From positions 4,340,001-4,404,000 of the forward strand of contig NZ_CP186693.1 in the NCBI RefSeq assembly GCF_049532985.1: a stretch of 64,000 nt of DNA, written 5' to 3'. Below the pieces are notes generated by a model, which saw nothing but the letters and a program-made list of their open reading frames with translations, made no database searches and had not been told where the DNA came from. This document shows, piece by piece, positions 23,525-32,086 of this stretch. The stretch comes from Promicromonospora sp049532985 (lineage in GTDB: Bacteria > Actinomycetota > Actinomycetes > Actinomycetales > Cellulomonadaceae). The first letter of the stretch is position 1, and each line of letters starts with the position of its first letter. Made by a program: the position numbers and the translations under genes.

Positions 23525-25123
23525 TCAGGTGACCGCGCCGATGTGCCAGGGGATGAACTCCTCGGCGCCGATCTCCAGCTCCTCGCTGACCGTCTGCTCC
23601 CCCGAGGCGACGGCGAGGACGCGGTCGAAGATCTGCCGGCCCACCTCGGCGACGGTCGCGGTGCCGTCCACGACCACGCCCGCGTTGATGTCCATGTCCT
23701 GCGACATCACCGAGTACATCGGGGTGTTGGTGGCCACCTTGATGGACGGCGTCGGGCGGCACCCGAACACCGACCCGCGTCCGGTGGTGAAGACGACGAC
23801 GTTCGCGCCGCCCGCGACCAGGCCCGTCACGGACACCGGGTCGTAGCCCGGGGTGTCCATGAAGCCGAACCCGGTCTCCGTGATCGGCTCGGCGTACTCG
23901 TACACGGCGCCCAGGTCGGCCTGCCCGCCCTTGGCCACCGCCCCGAGGGACTTCTCCAGGATGGTGGTCAGCCCGCCGGCCTTGTTGCCCGGTGAGGGGT
24001 TGTTGTCCAGGGTGCCGCCGCCCGCGGCGACGTAGCCGCGCCACCAGTCGATCCGGTCCAGCAGCTTCTTCGCCACGGCGGGTTCGGTCGCCCGTGCGGT
24101 GAGCAGGTGCTCCGCGCCGTAGACCTCGGGAGTCTCGGCCAGCACCGACGTCGCGCCGTAGGCGACCAGGCGGTCCGAGGCCCAGCCCAGGGCCGGGTTC
24201 GCGGTGATGCCGGAGTAGCCGTCCGACCCGCCGCAGTTCAGCGCGAGCACCAGCTCGGACACGTCGCACTCGACGCGTTCGCGCTGGTTGACCAGAGGCA
24301 GCATCTCGCGGACGGCGGCGACGCCGGCCCGCACCGAGGCCCGCACGCCGCCGGCCTCCTGGATGGTCAGGGAGCGCACCACGGTGTCGTCCGGGATGGC
24401 CGCGAGCAGCCCGGACCGTCGCTCGTCGGGGGCACCGATCCCGGGCATCCCCAGGTCGGCGGCCTGGCCCGAGCGGGCCGACAGCGCGGCGCCCGGCACC
24501 ATCTCGCAGCCCAGCCCGACCACCAGCAGGCCCGCGACGTTCGGGTGCGCGGCGTACCCGCGCAGGGTGCGCAGCAGGATCTGCCCGCCCTCGGAGTCTG
24601 GGACCAGGCCGCAGCCCGAGGTGTGGGTCAGGGCGATCACGCCGTCCACGTTCTCGAACTCGTCCAGCGCCGCGCCGCGGAACTGGTCGGCGATCATCTT
24701 CGCCGTCGAGGCCGAGCAGTTCACGCTGGTCAGGATCGCGACGAAGTTCCGGGTCCCCACGCGGCCGTCGGCCCGGCGGTAGCCGCGGAAGGTGGGCCGG
24801 GGCTCGTCGTCGGGCACCGGGAGGTGCGTGTGCGTGCCGCCCAGCGGCGCCTCCCGCTGGGCCTCCTCGAACCCGAGGTTGTGGGAGTGCACGTGGTCGC
24901 CGACCGCGATGTCGGCGGTGGCCACCCCGATGACCTGCCCGTACTTGCGCACCGGGCCGCCCGCGGACAAGGCCCGCAGCGCGACCTTGTGCCCGCGCGG
25001 CACCGCCTGGCGGACGTCGACCGGACCGGTCCCGGGAGCCTCGGGCGTCTCGCCCGGGCTCAGGTCCCGCGTGGCGACGGCGACGTCGTCCCCGTCCCGC
25101 AGCACGAGCAGTTCCTGTGACAC
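23525..25123 (-). CDS. uxaA: Altronate dehydratase (UxaA family)
   Basis: 532 aa. Dehydrates D-altronate to 2-keto-3-deoxy-D-gluconate in hexuronate catabolism; cytosolic. The N-terminal SAF-type part has GQVIGVATADIAVGDHVHSHNL (about 70-92). The large part starts at FRGYRRADGRVGTRNFVA, with SVNCSAS, HTSGCGL and LNCGGSDGYSG as the cysteine motifs expected for metal binding. Galactarate dehydratase is the nearest alternative. The GTG at 25123 is chosen for the GGAGG 7 nt upstream and the typical short N-terminus. A LacI-type palindrome lies at 25138-25149, similar to those near the LacI-DUF6807 gene, so the gene probably belongs to that regulon. Confidence 0.92.
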   Translation of the reverse strand: MSQELLVLRDGDDVAVATRDLSPGETPEAPGTGPVDVRQAVPRGHKVALRALSAGGPVRKYGQVIGVATADIAVGDHVHSHNLGFEEAQREAPLGGTHTHLPVPDDEPRPTFRGYRRADGRVGTRNFVAILTSVNCSASTAKMIADQFRGAALDEFENVDGVIALTHTSGCGLVPDSEGGQILLRTLRGYAAHPNVAGLLVVGLGCEMVPGAALSARSGQAADLGMPGIGAPDERRSGLLAAIPDDTVVRSLTIQEAGGVRASVRAGVAAVREMLPLVNQRERVECDVSELVLALNCGGSDGYSGITANPALGWASDRLVAYGATSVLAETPEVYGAEHLLTARATEPAVAKKLLDRIDWWRGYVAAGGGTLDNNPSPGNKAGGLTTILEKSLGAVAKGGQADLGAVYEYAEPITETGFGFMDTPGYDPVSVTGLVAGGANVVVFTTGRGSVFGCRPTPSIKVATNTPMYSVMSQDMDINAGVVVDGTATVAEVGRQIFDRVLAVASGEQTVSEELEIGAEEFIPWHIGAVT

Positions 25124-25137
25124 GTGAGACCTCCAGT

Positions 25138-25149
25138 TGAACCGTTTCA
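25138..25149. promoter_or_regulatory. LacI-type operator before uxaA
   Basis: TGAACCGTTTCA, a dyad with five of six paired positions, immediately above the uxaA ribosome site. It resembles the GAAACCGG(T)TTC sites at 28611-28657. Confidence 0.55.
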
Positions 25150-25160
25150 TCCTACCGAGA

Positions 25161-25228
25161 CGACGTCGAGTGCGGATCTTCGCCCTCGCAGAGGCTCTGC
25201 CAGGGCGAAGATCCCGCACTCGACGTCG
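25161..25228 (-). terminator. Long hairpin after the ABC transporter operon
   Basis: Arms of 26 nt (25161-25186) and 27 nt (25202-25228) pair with a single bulged base; the loop region contains GCAGAG-G-CTCTGC. It begins 2 nt beyond the stop of the binding-protein gene and ends upstream of uxaA, so it terminates the transporter operon and insulates uxaA. Confidence 0.7.
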
Positions 25229-25229
25229 G

Positions 25230-26579
25230 TCAGTTCGAGATGGCCGCCGTGACCTCTTCCGTGAACTGGGTGGCCGCCTCCTGCGGGGTGAGGCGCTCGA
25301 AGAGGACCTCCGTGTTGATGCGCTCCATGATGTCGGCGAGCTCGGCCGAGCCGTGCGGCGGGACGGGCGGGGTGTCGACGATCTCGTCCTCGATGTCCGC
25401 CATGAAGTCGGCCATCTTCTGGTCGGTGGGCGACAGGTCGCCCAGGATCGCCTCGCGCACGTCGGTGTTCGCCGGCAGGCCGCGGTCGGTCAGCATGATC
25501 TTCGCGGCCTCCTCGGAGTTCAGCATGAAGTCCACGAACTTCGCGGACGCCTCCGGGTACTCGGTGTCCGCGGAGACCGAGTAGAACATGGCCGGCTTGT
25601 AGTACATACCGGTGCGCTCCCCCTCGGTCTCGCCGGGCAGGCGCAACAGCTCGAGCTCGTGACCCGACGACTCGGTCAGCGCGCCGAGCTGGTTGGTCCA
25701 CCAGACCCCCATGGCCCCCTGGTTGGTGCCGAGCAGGCCGCCCTCCGGCCCGGCCGCCTGGTACTCGACGGTGCGGGCGGCGTCCGGCTGACCACCGCCC
25801 GCCATGAGGTCGAGCGAGACCTGGAAGAAGTCCGCGACGGTCTCCTCGGAGACACCGAGCTCGCCGTCCGGCGTGAACAGGGTCTCGCCGCGCTGGCGCG
25901 CCAGCACGTTGAGGCCGGCCTCGTTGAAGCCGTAGTCCTGCGTGCCCCAGACGCCGTCGCCCGCACCGTCGGCGACGGCGTTCGCGGTGGTCACGTAGTC
26001 CTCCCACGTCCAGGTGCTGTCGTCCGGCACGTCGACGCCGGCGTCGGCGAAGATCTCCGGGTCGGCCACGAGCGCGTAGGCGTTGATGCCGGTCGGGATG
26101 CCGTACTGCGTGCCCTCGATCTGCCCGCCCGCCAGGACGCCGTCGTCCACCTTCGAGGTGTCGATGTCGAGCGTGCCCAGGTCGGCCAGCACGTTCTTGG
26201 TCGAGTAGTCGGAGATGTAGCGCTCCTCCTGGGTGATGACGTCGGGGGTGTCGCCCGCGGCCACCGAGGTGGCGAGCTTGTCCCAGTAGCCGTCCCAGTC
26301 GGTGAAGTCGGGGACCACGGTGATGTCCGGGTTCTCGGCCTCGAAGGCCTCGATGATCTGCTGCGTCGACTCGTGGCGGGTGTCGGAGCCCCACCACGCG
26401 AACCGGATCTCGCAGGGGCACTCCTCGGCAGCGGCCGGGGCGTCGTCGCCGCCTCCGCCGATGCCCGAGTCGCCGCCCCCGCAGGCCGCGAGGGTCAGGG
26501 CGACGGCCGCGATGCCTGCGGCCGAGGACGTCATCCTCCTGCCGCGTCGCGCAGGGCGTCCGGTACGGGTGATGCTCAT
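25230..26579 (-). CDS. Sugar ABC transporter substrate-binding lipoprotein
   Basis: 449 aa. Lipoprotein signal with lipobox LAAC at about residues 30-33 (ALTLAACGGG), followed by a Gly/Ser/Asp-rich tether and a family 1 (MalE-like) solute-binding domain: IRFAWWGSDTRHESTQQIIEAFEAENPDI, GDTPDVITQEERYISDY, and a Trp-rich WTWEDYVTTANAV segment. Captures an oligosaccharide or sugar acid outside the membrane for the two permeases upstream in the operon; a uronate-containing ligand is inferred from the adjacent uxaA. No ATPase gene is in the locus, so a shared MsiK-type ATPase is likely. Confidence 0.93.
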   Translation of the reverse strand: MSITRTGRPARRGRRMTSSAAGIAAVALTLAACGGGDSGIGGGGDDAPAAAEECPCEIRFAWWGSDTRHESTQQIIEAFEAENPDITVVPDFTDWDGYWDKLATSVAAGDTPDVITQEERYISDYSTKNVLADLGTLDIDTSKVDDGVLAGGQIEGTQYGIPTGINAYALVADPEIFADAGVDVPDDSTWTWEDYVTTANAVADGAGDGVWGTQDYGFNEAGLNVLARQRGETLFTPDGELGVSEETVADFFQVSLDLMAGGGQPDAARTVEYQAAGPEGGLLGTNQGAMGVWWTNQLGALTESSGHELELLRLPGETEGERTGMYYKPAMFYSVSADTEYPEASAKFVDFMLNSEEAAKIMLTDRGLPANTDVREAILGDLSPTDQKMADFMADIEDEIVDTPPVPPHGSAELADIMERINTEVLFERLTPQEAATQFTEEVTAAISN

Positions 26580-26621
26580 GTGCTTCTCCTTCGGTGACGT
26601 CGTTGTCTCATCGCGGTGGAG

Positions 26622-27572
26622 CTACTTGATTCCGGTGGTCGCAATGCCCTTGACCAGGTACTTCTGTCCGAACAGGAAGGCGATGAAGACGGGGATCAGG
26701 GACACGATCGACATCGCGAACAGCGATCCCCACGAGCTCTCGCCCGTGGAGTCGACGAACGTGCGCAGGGCGATCGGCACGGTGTACATCTCCGGCCGGG
26801 TGAGGAAGATGAGCTGGCTGAAGAAGTCGTTCCAGGTCCAGATGAACGTGAAGATCGCCGTGGTGGCGAGGGCCGGGAGCGACAGCGGCAGCATGATCTG
26901 CAGGTAGATGCGCAGGTGGTTGCAGCCGTCCAGCGTCGCGGCCTCGTCCAGCTCGCGCGGGATGCCGCGGAAGAACTGGACCATGAGGAAGATGAAGAAC
27001 GCGTCGGTGGCCAGCAGCTTGGGCACGATCAGCGGCAGGAACGTGTTGATCCACTCGAGCTGGGAGAACAGCACGTACTGCGGCACGATCACCACGTGGA
27101 TCGGCAGCATGATCGACATCAGCATGACCGCGAACCACAGCCGCCGGCCCCGGAACTCCAGCCGGGCGAACGCGTAGGCCGCCATCGAGCACGACAGCAG
27201 GTTGCCGAGCAGCGACCCGAGCACCACGAGCGCCGAGTTGATCAGGTAGTGGCTGAACGGGTGCAGCAGCGCGTTCCACCCGTCCGTGTAGTTGGACAGG
27301 TCGATGTCGGTGGGGATGAGGCCCGGCTCGCGGAAGATCAGCGCGTTCGGCTTGAACGAGCTGGCCACCATCCACAGCAGCGGGTACAGCATCACGAACC
27401 CGAAGGCGATCAGGCCCGCGTGCTTGAGCACGCTGCCGAGCCGGGCCCGCACGCGGCGGCCTCGGGGGCGGACGGCGACCGGGGCGGGTTCGCCCCGCCG
27501 GGCCGCCGTGCGGGACGACGACGCCGGGGCCGGCGCCGTCGGAGCGGTCTGTGTCGTCGAGGCGTCAGTCAT
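26622..27572 (-). CDS. Carbohydrate ABC transporter permease (MalG type)
   Basis: 316 aa with an unusually long cytosolic N-terminus (about 50 residues, Ala/Thr/Pro- and then Arg-rich) before the first of six expected membrane helices. The EAA loop, which docks the ATPase, is ELDEAATLDGCNHLRIYLQIMLPL at about 200-225. The end YLVKGIATTGIK is typical of MalG-type permeases. The start overlaps the end of the MalF-type gene by 8 nt. Acts in the cytoplasmic membrane with the MalF-type permease and the lipoprotein encoded next. Confidence 0.93.
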   Translation of the reverse strand: MTDASTTQTAPTAPAPASSSRTAARRGEPAPVAVRPRGRRVRARLGSVLKHAGLIAFGFVMLYPLLWMVASSFKPNALIFREPGLIPTDIDLSNYTDGWNALLHPFSHYLINSALVVLGSLLGNLLSCSMAAYAFARLEFRGRRLWFAVMLMSIMLPIHVVIVPQYVLFSQLEWINTFLPLIVPKLLATDAFFIFLMVQFFRGIPRELDEAATLDGCNHLRIYLQIMLPLSLPALATTAIFTFIWTWNDFFSQLIFLTRPEMYTVPIALRTFVDSTGESSWGSLFAMSIVSLIPVFIAFLFGQKYLVKGIATTGIK

Positions 27573-28488
27573 CGTAGAAGACCCAGTACTTGGAGGCGAG
27601 GAAGTTGACGACCGTCATGCCGCCGATGATCAGCAGCAGGAACCAGGCCATCGCCGACGCGTAGCCCATGTCGAGGGAGCCGAACCCCTTGAGGTAGAGG
27701 TACAGCGTGTAGAGCAGCGTCGAGTCGGACGGGCCGCCGTTGCCGCCGCTGACGACGAACGCCCGCGTGAACGACTGGAACGCCTCGATGAGCTGCAGCA
27801 CGAGGTTGAAGAAGACGATCGGCGTGAGCAGCGGCAGCGTGATGGACCGGAACTGCCGCCACCGTCCCGCACCGTCGATCGCGGCGGCCTCGTAGTACAT
27901 CTGCGGGATCTGCCGCAGGCCCGCCAGGAAGATCACCATGGGCGCGCCGAACGTCCAGACGTTGAGCGCCATGAGGGTGCCCAGGGCGTAGTCGGGGTGC
28001 GACACCCAGCCCTGCCCCTGGATGCCGACGAGCGCCAGGACTTGGTTGACCAGGCCGTCCGCGCCGAAGATCTGGCGCCACAGGATCGCGATGGCCACCG
28101 ACCCGCCGAGCAGCGAGGGCAGGTAGTACACCGAGCGGTACAGGGCCAGCCCGCGCATGCCCTTGTCGAGCAGCAGCGCCAGGCCGAGGGCCGCGGCGAG
28201 CTGCAGCGGCACGGACACGAGCACGTAGGTGAACGTGACGCCGAGCGACGTGAGGAACCGCGGGTCGTCGAACATCCGCGTGTAGTTCTCCAGGCCGATC
28301 CACTGCGGGGCCGAGAGCAGGTCGTAGTCGGTGAAGGACAGGTACAGCGACGCCCCCATGGGCCCCGCCGTGATGAGCACGAGCCCCACGAACCACGGGG
28401 CGAGGAACAGCAGCGCCCAGCGCCCGTCCCCCTTCTTGCGGGGGCTGACGCTCTGCTCGGTGCGGGACAGCTCCTGGATCACGGACAC
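27565..28488 (-). CDS. Sugar ABC transporter permease (MalF type)
   Basis: 307 aa. The frame is open upstream through the promoter region, but the GTG at 28488 gives a normal MalF-type length, has GGGGGTGAG upstream, and lies clear of the LacI operators. Membrane helices begin at WALLFLAPWFVGLVLI. The EAA loop is YYEAAAIDGAGRWRQFRSITLPL. First gene of the transporter operon (MalF, MalG, binding protein), divergent from the LacI-DUF6807 regulator and flanked by AAACCGG-type operators. Confidence 0.92.
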   Translation of the reverse strand: MSVIQELSRTEQSVSPRKKGDGRWALLFLAPWFVGLVLITAGPMGASLYLSFTDYDLLSAPQWIGLENYTRMFDDPRFLTSLGVTFTYVLVSVPLQLAAALGLALLLDKGMRGLALYRSVYYLPSLLGGSVAIAILWRQIFGADGLVNQVLALVGIQGQGWVSHPDYALGTLMALNVWTFGAPMVIFLAGLRQIPQMYYEAAAIDGAGRWRQFRSITLPLLTPIVFFNLVLQLIEAFQSFTRAFVVSGGNGGPSDSTLLYTLYLYLKGFGSLDMGYASAMAWFLLLIIGGMTVVNFLASKYWVFYDD

Positions 28489-28610
28489 GGACTCACCCCC
28501 ACGCTGCCGGGCGGGGGTACGGGCGGGGACCACCAGGGTCCGGGCTCGCTGGTCGGGTGGCGCATCGCGTTGTCCTCCGGATCGTCGTCGATCCCCGGCC
28601 TCACCTGTGA

Positions 28611-28691
28611 GAAACCGGTCTCTGGTGGAGGAACGTACCACATGAGGAACCGGTTTCCCATGGTGTACGGTCACCTCGGGAAACCGGTACC
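28611..28691. promoter_or_regulatory. Cluster of LacI-type operators between the ABC operon and LacI-DUF6807 gene
   Basis: Three related sites: GAAACCGGTCTC (28611-28622), GGAACCGGTTTC (28646-28657) and a weaker GAAACCGGTACC (28680-28691). The first two have five of six paired positions around CCGG. The sites are about 35 bp apart, centre to centre, which would allow cooperative or looped binding by a tetrameric LacI protein controlling both directions. Confidence 0.65.
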
Positions 28692-28760
28692 GCCGGGTGC
28701 CGCGCCAAGGACGGCGCAGGAGCCCGCCCGGCGGGCCGGACAGTGACGCAAGGAGTGCAG

Positions 28761-30848
28761 ATGGTCAGCCGCAGCCCACGGGACACCGGTCAGCGTGCAG
28801 GTCAGCGCCGTGTCGTGGCCACGATCGGTGACGTCGCGGCCGCGGCCGGGGTGTCCCGGGCCACCGTCTCGCGCGTCATGAACGGCCGCAGCACCGTCGA
28901 CGCCGCCATCGCGGAACGCGTGCGGGACGCGGCGGCCGAGCTGAGCTACCGGCCCAGCAACGCCGCGCGCAGCCTGGCGCTGGGCCGCACCCAGACGGTC
29001 GCGCTCGTGGTGCCGGACCTCGGCAACCCGGTGTTCCAGCAGATCCTGCGCGGTGTCATGGACGGCGCCGCCGAGGACGGCTACCGCGTGCTCGTCGCCG
29101 ACACGGTCGAGGACGACCAGCAGGAGGGCGCCATCGCGCTGGAGGCCCGGCTGCGGTGCGACGCCCTCGTGCTCGTGTCACCCCGCATCGGCGACGCGGA
29201 GCTGAGCGCACTGGTCGCCGACGTCGAACCCGTGGTGCTGGTCAACCGCGAGTCCGGCGGCGCGGCGCCCAGCCTCGTCGTGGACTACGAGGACGCGGCG
29301 CTCCAGGTGGTCGAGCACCTCGTGGCGCTCGGGCACCGGCGGCTGGTGTATCTCGGGGGCCCCGTGCGCAGCGCCTCCGACGAGATGCGCCGCGCCGGCC
29401 TGGCGCGGGCGCGCGCGGAGCACGGCGACCTGGAGATCCTCGACCTGCCCGCCGGGCCGGACATCCAGGCCGGCCACGCCGCCGCGCCCGCCGTGCTGGC
29501 GACCCGGGCCACGGCCGCGGTGGCCTTCAACGACCTGGTCGCGTTCGGCCTCCTCGCCGGGCTCAACGAGGCCGGGGTCGCCGTACCCGCCGACATCTCC
29601 GTGGCCGGGTTCGACGACATCGAGCTGTCCCGTTACGCCACACCCGCCCTGACGACGGTGGCGGTGCCGCAGGCCGAGCTCGGCCGACACGCCTGGAGGG
29701 AGCTGCACGCCGTGATCGACGACGACGCCCACCCCGCACGCTCAGCACGGTTCACACCCCGCCTGGAGGTGCGCGGCAGCACCGGTCCCGTGCCGCAGGG
29801 TCCGGAGCGCGTGCACGTCACCGACGACGGCGGCGCGGAGGCCGTGCTCCCGCGCCGCGACGAGATCCTCACCGTGCCGCCCACCGTGGCACCCACGTGG
29901 TCGCTGCCCGCGGGGTCGAGCGACGCCGTCGTGCTGACCTGCGGTGACGGCCTGGAGCTCGCCCGCCGCGACACGGGTGACCGGATGCCCAGGGTGCACG
30001 CCCGGCGCCCCTACCTGCACCCCGTGCACACCCTGGCGGGCGTGCCGCTCACCGACGTGAGCCCCGTGGACCACCGGCACCACTACGGCGTGGGCATCGC
30101 GGTGCCGGACGTGAACGGCACCAGCCACTGGGGCGGCCGCACGTTCATCGAGGACGTGGGCCCCACGCTGCTGAAGAACCACGGGCGGCAGACCTCGACG
30201 GGCGTCCGCGTCGAGGCCGCGCCGGACCTGACCGGCCCCGCCGAGGAAGCCGGGGCCGGAGCCGGCGAGACGCTCGTCGAGGACGTGCTGTGGTCGGACG
30301 AGCACGGCGGCCCGCAGCTCCGCGAGGAGCGCCGCATCACGGCCCGCCTGCTGCCCCGGCTCCCCGGGACCGACGCCGCGCCCGGCTGGGTGCTCGACTG
30401 GCGCTCCACGCTGCACGCCGATCACGGCCCCCTGGAGATCCGCTCCCCCGCCACCAACGGGCGGCCGGGCGCGGGCTACGGCGGCCTGTTCTGGCGGCTC
30501 CCGATCGCCGAGAGCACCACCGTCCTGTCGGCCACGGGCACGGGCGAGAGCCGGGCGCACGGCAGCACGTCGCCGTGGGTGGCGTTCGTGCAGCAGCACG
30601 GCGGCCGGTCCACGACGCTCCTGCTGGTGCAGCCGGGCCAGGTCCGCCCGTGGTTCCTGCGCTCCGCCGAGTACCCCGGCGCGTGCCCCGCGCTGGCCTG
30701 GGACGCGCCCCTGCTCGTGCCCGACGGCGGCTCGGTGTCGGTCGGCCTGGTCGCCGTGCTGCTCGACAGCGCACTCACCGGCACCGCCGCCGCCGCACTC
30801 GCCGCACACCTCACCGACGGCGGCGTCCCGGACGGCGGCCTCCGGTGA
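28761..30848 (+). CDS. LacI regulator fused to a DUF6807 (PmoA-like) domain
   Basis: 695 aa, twice the usual LacI length. HTH_LacI is at about 20-68 (TIGDVAAAAGVSRATVSRVMNGR). The effector-binding domain is at about 78-335, ending VAGFDDIELSRYATPALTTVAVPQ. The C-terminal 320 residues (about 372-690) match DUF6807/PmoA-type proteins: RPYLHPVHTLAGVPLTDVSPVDHRHHYG and GYGGLFWRLP are the hallmark blocks with clustered His. The frame is uninterrupted. ATG 28761 has AAGGAG at 6-7 nt. The stop overlaps the next start (GTGA), so it is coupled to a Gfo/Idh/MocA gene, the usual neighbour of DUF6807 genes. Probable repressor of the ABC operon and uxaA. Confidence 0.88.
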   Translation: MVSRSPRDTGQRAGQRRVVATIGDVAAAAGVSRATVSRVMNGRSTVDAAIAERVRDAAAELSYRPSNAARSLALGRTQTVALVVPDLGNPVFQQILRGVMDGAAEDGYRVLVADTVEDDQQEGAIALEARLRCDALVLVSPRIGDAELSALVADVEPVVLVNRESGGAAPSLVVDYEDAALQVVEHLVALGHRRLVYLGGPVRSASDEMRRAGLARARAEHGDLEILDLPAGPDIQAGHAAAPAVLATRATAAVAFNDLVAFGLLAGLNEAGVAVPADISVAGFDDIELSRYATPALTTVAVPQAELGRHAWRELHAVIDDDAHPARSARFTPRLEVRGSTGPVPQGPERVHVTDDGGAEAVLPRRDEILTVPPTVAPTWSLPAGSSDAVVLTCGDGLELARRDTGDRMPRVHARRPYLHPVHTLAGVPLTDVSPVDHRHHYGVGIAVPDVNGTSHWGGRTFIEDVGPTLLKNHGRQTSTGVRVEAAPDLTGPAEEAGAGAGETLVEDVLWSDEHGGPQLREERRITARLLPRLPGTDAAPGWVLDWRSTLHADHGPLEIRSPATNGRPGAGYGGLFWRLPIAESTTVLSATGTGESRAHGSTSPWVAFVQQHGGRSTTLLLVQPGQVRPWFLRSAEYPGACPALAWDAPLLVPDGGSVSVGLVAVLLDSALTGTAAAALAAHLTDGGVPDGGLR

Positions 30849-32074
30849 GACCGCCGAAGGTCGCCGTGGTCGGCATCCACGGCCACGGCGGTTCGCACCT
30901 GCGCACGGTCGCCGGTCTGGAGGCCCGGGGGCTGGCGCGGCTGAGCGCCGTCGTCGACCCGCGCGAACCCGCGGACGCAGCGGCGCCGTGGTTCACGAAC
31001 CTCGGTGACCTGCTGTCGGCAGGCAGGGACGCGCTGCCCGACGTCGTGGTGCTCTCCACCCCGATCCACACGCACCTGCCGCTCGCGCGCACCGCGATGG
31101 AGGCGGGCATCGACGTGCTGCTGGAGAAGCCCACCACCGCCTCCCTGGCCGAGCACGCGGAGCTCGTCGCCGTCGCCGGGCGCACCGGGCAGCTGTGCCA
31201 GGTCGGGTTCCAGACGTTCGGGTCGCACGCGCTGCCCGCCGTCGCCGACATGATCGCGCGGGGCGAGATCGGGCAGGTCACCGGCATCGGCGCCGTGGGC
31301 ACGTGGGTGCGCACGGCGGCGTACTGGGCACGGTCACCCTGGGCGGGCCGACGGCGCATCGGCGACCGCGCGGTGGTGGACGGCGTGGTGACCAACCCGC
31401 TCGCGCACGCCGTCGCGACCGCCCTCTGGGTGGGCGGCGCCCGCACCACCGCCGACATCGCCTACGTGCACACCGACCTGTGGCGCGCGAACCCGATCGA
31501 GGCGGACGACACCTCGTCGCTGCGGGTCGTGGGCACCGACGGCACGCGGTACGGGTTCGGGCTCACCCTGTGCGCCGCGGCACGGACGCCGGCCCGCGTG
31601 ATCGTGCGGGGTACCGCGGGCCAGATCGAGCTGGAGTACGAGCACGACCTGGTGCGGCTGCGGACCGGACGCGTGGTCGCCGAGAAGCAGTACGAGCGCA
31701 CGGGGCTGCTGGAGAACCTGCTCGCCGTGCGGGCCGGCGGCGGGGCGGGCGGTGCTCAGAGCGCCGACGGCGTCCCGGCGGGCCGCGGCGGCGGGCGGCT
31801 CCTGTGCGACGTACGGGACACCGGCGCGTTCATGCGGGTCCTGGAGGCGGTACGGACGGCGCCCGACCCGGCTCCGATCGGGGACACCTTCGTGGACTGG
31901 GCCGACGGCGCCGCTGACCCGGGCGTCGTCGGCCAGGGGAACCCCGCGGGGGACACACGGCATCCGGTGGTGCACGACGTCGCCGCGTGGTGCGAGCGGG
32001 CGGCGCGCGAGCAGCGCACGTTCACAGAGCTGGGCGCTCCGTGGACGGGCCGGCCGTCGATCCGCGGGGCATGA
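30845..32074 (+). CDS. Gfo/Idh/MocA family oxidoreductase
   Basis: 409 aa starting at GTG in a GTGA overlap with the LacI-DUF6807 gene. The N-terminal Rossmann domain has VAVVGIHGHGGSHL and VLLEKPTTASLAEH (the EKP motif, about 90-105). The C-terminal alpha/beta domain contains VGFQTFGSHALPAVADMI. Such enzymes use NAD(P) to oxidise or reduce sugars, inositols or sugar acids. A Gly/Ala-rich loop near residue 295-315 is probably an insertion. Coupling to a DUF6807 domain suggests a shared pathway with that unknown activity. Substrate unassigned. Confidence 0.88.
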   Translation: MRPPKVAVVGIHGHGGSHLRTVAGLEARGLARLSAVVDPREPADAAAPWFTNLGDLLSAGRDALPDVVVLSTPIHTHLPLARTAMEAGIDVLLEKPTTASLAEHAELVAVAGRTGQLCQVGFQTFGSHALPAVADMIARGEIGQVTGIGAVGTWVRTAAYWARSPWAGRRRIGDRAVVDGVVTNPLAHAVATALWVGGARTTADIAYVHTDLWRANPIEADDTSSLRVVGTDGTRYGFGLTLCAAARTPARVIVRGTAGQIELEYEHDLVRLRTGRVVAEKQYERTGLLENLLAVRAGGGAGGAQSADGVPAGRGGGRLLCDVRDTGAFMRVLEAVRTAPDPAPIGDTFVDWADGAADPGVVGQGNPAGDTRHPVVHDVAAWCERAAREQRTFTELGAPWTGRPSIRGA

Positions 32075-32086
32075 CATGGTGCTCGG

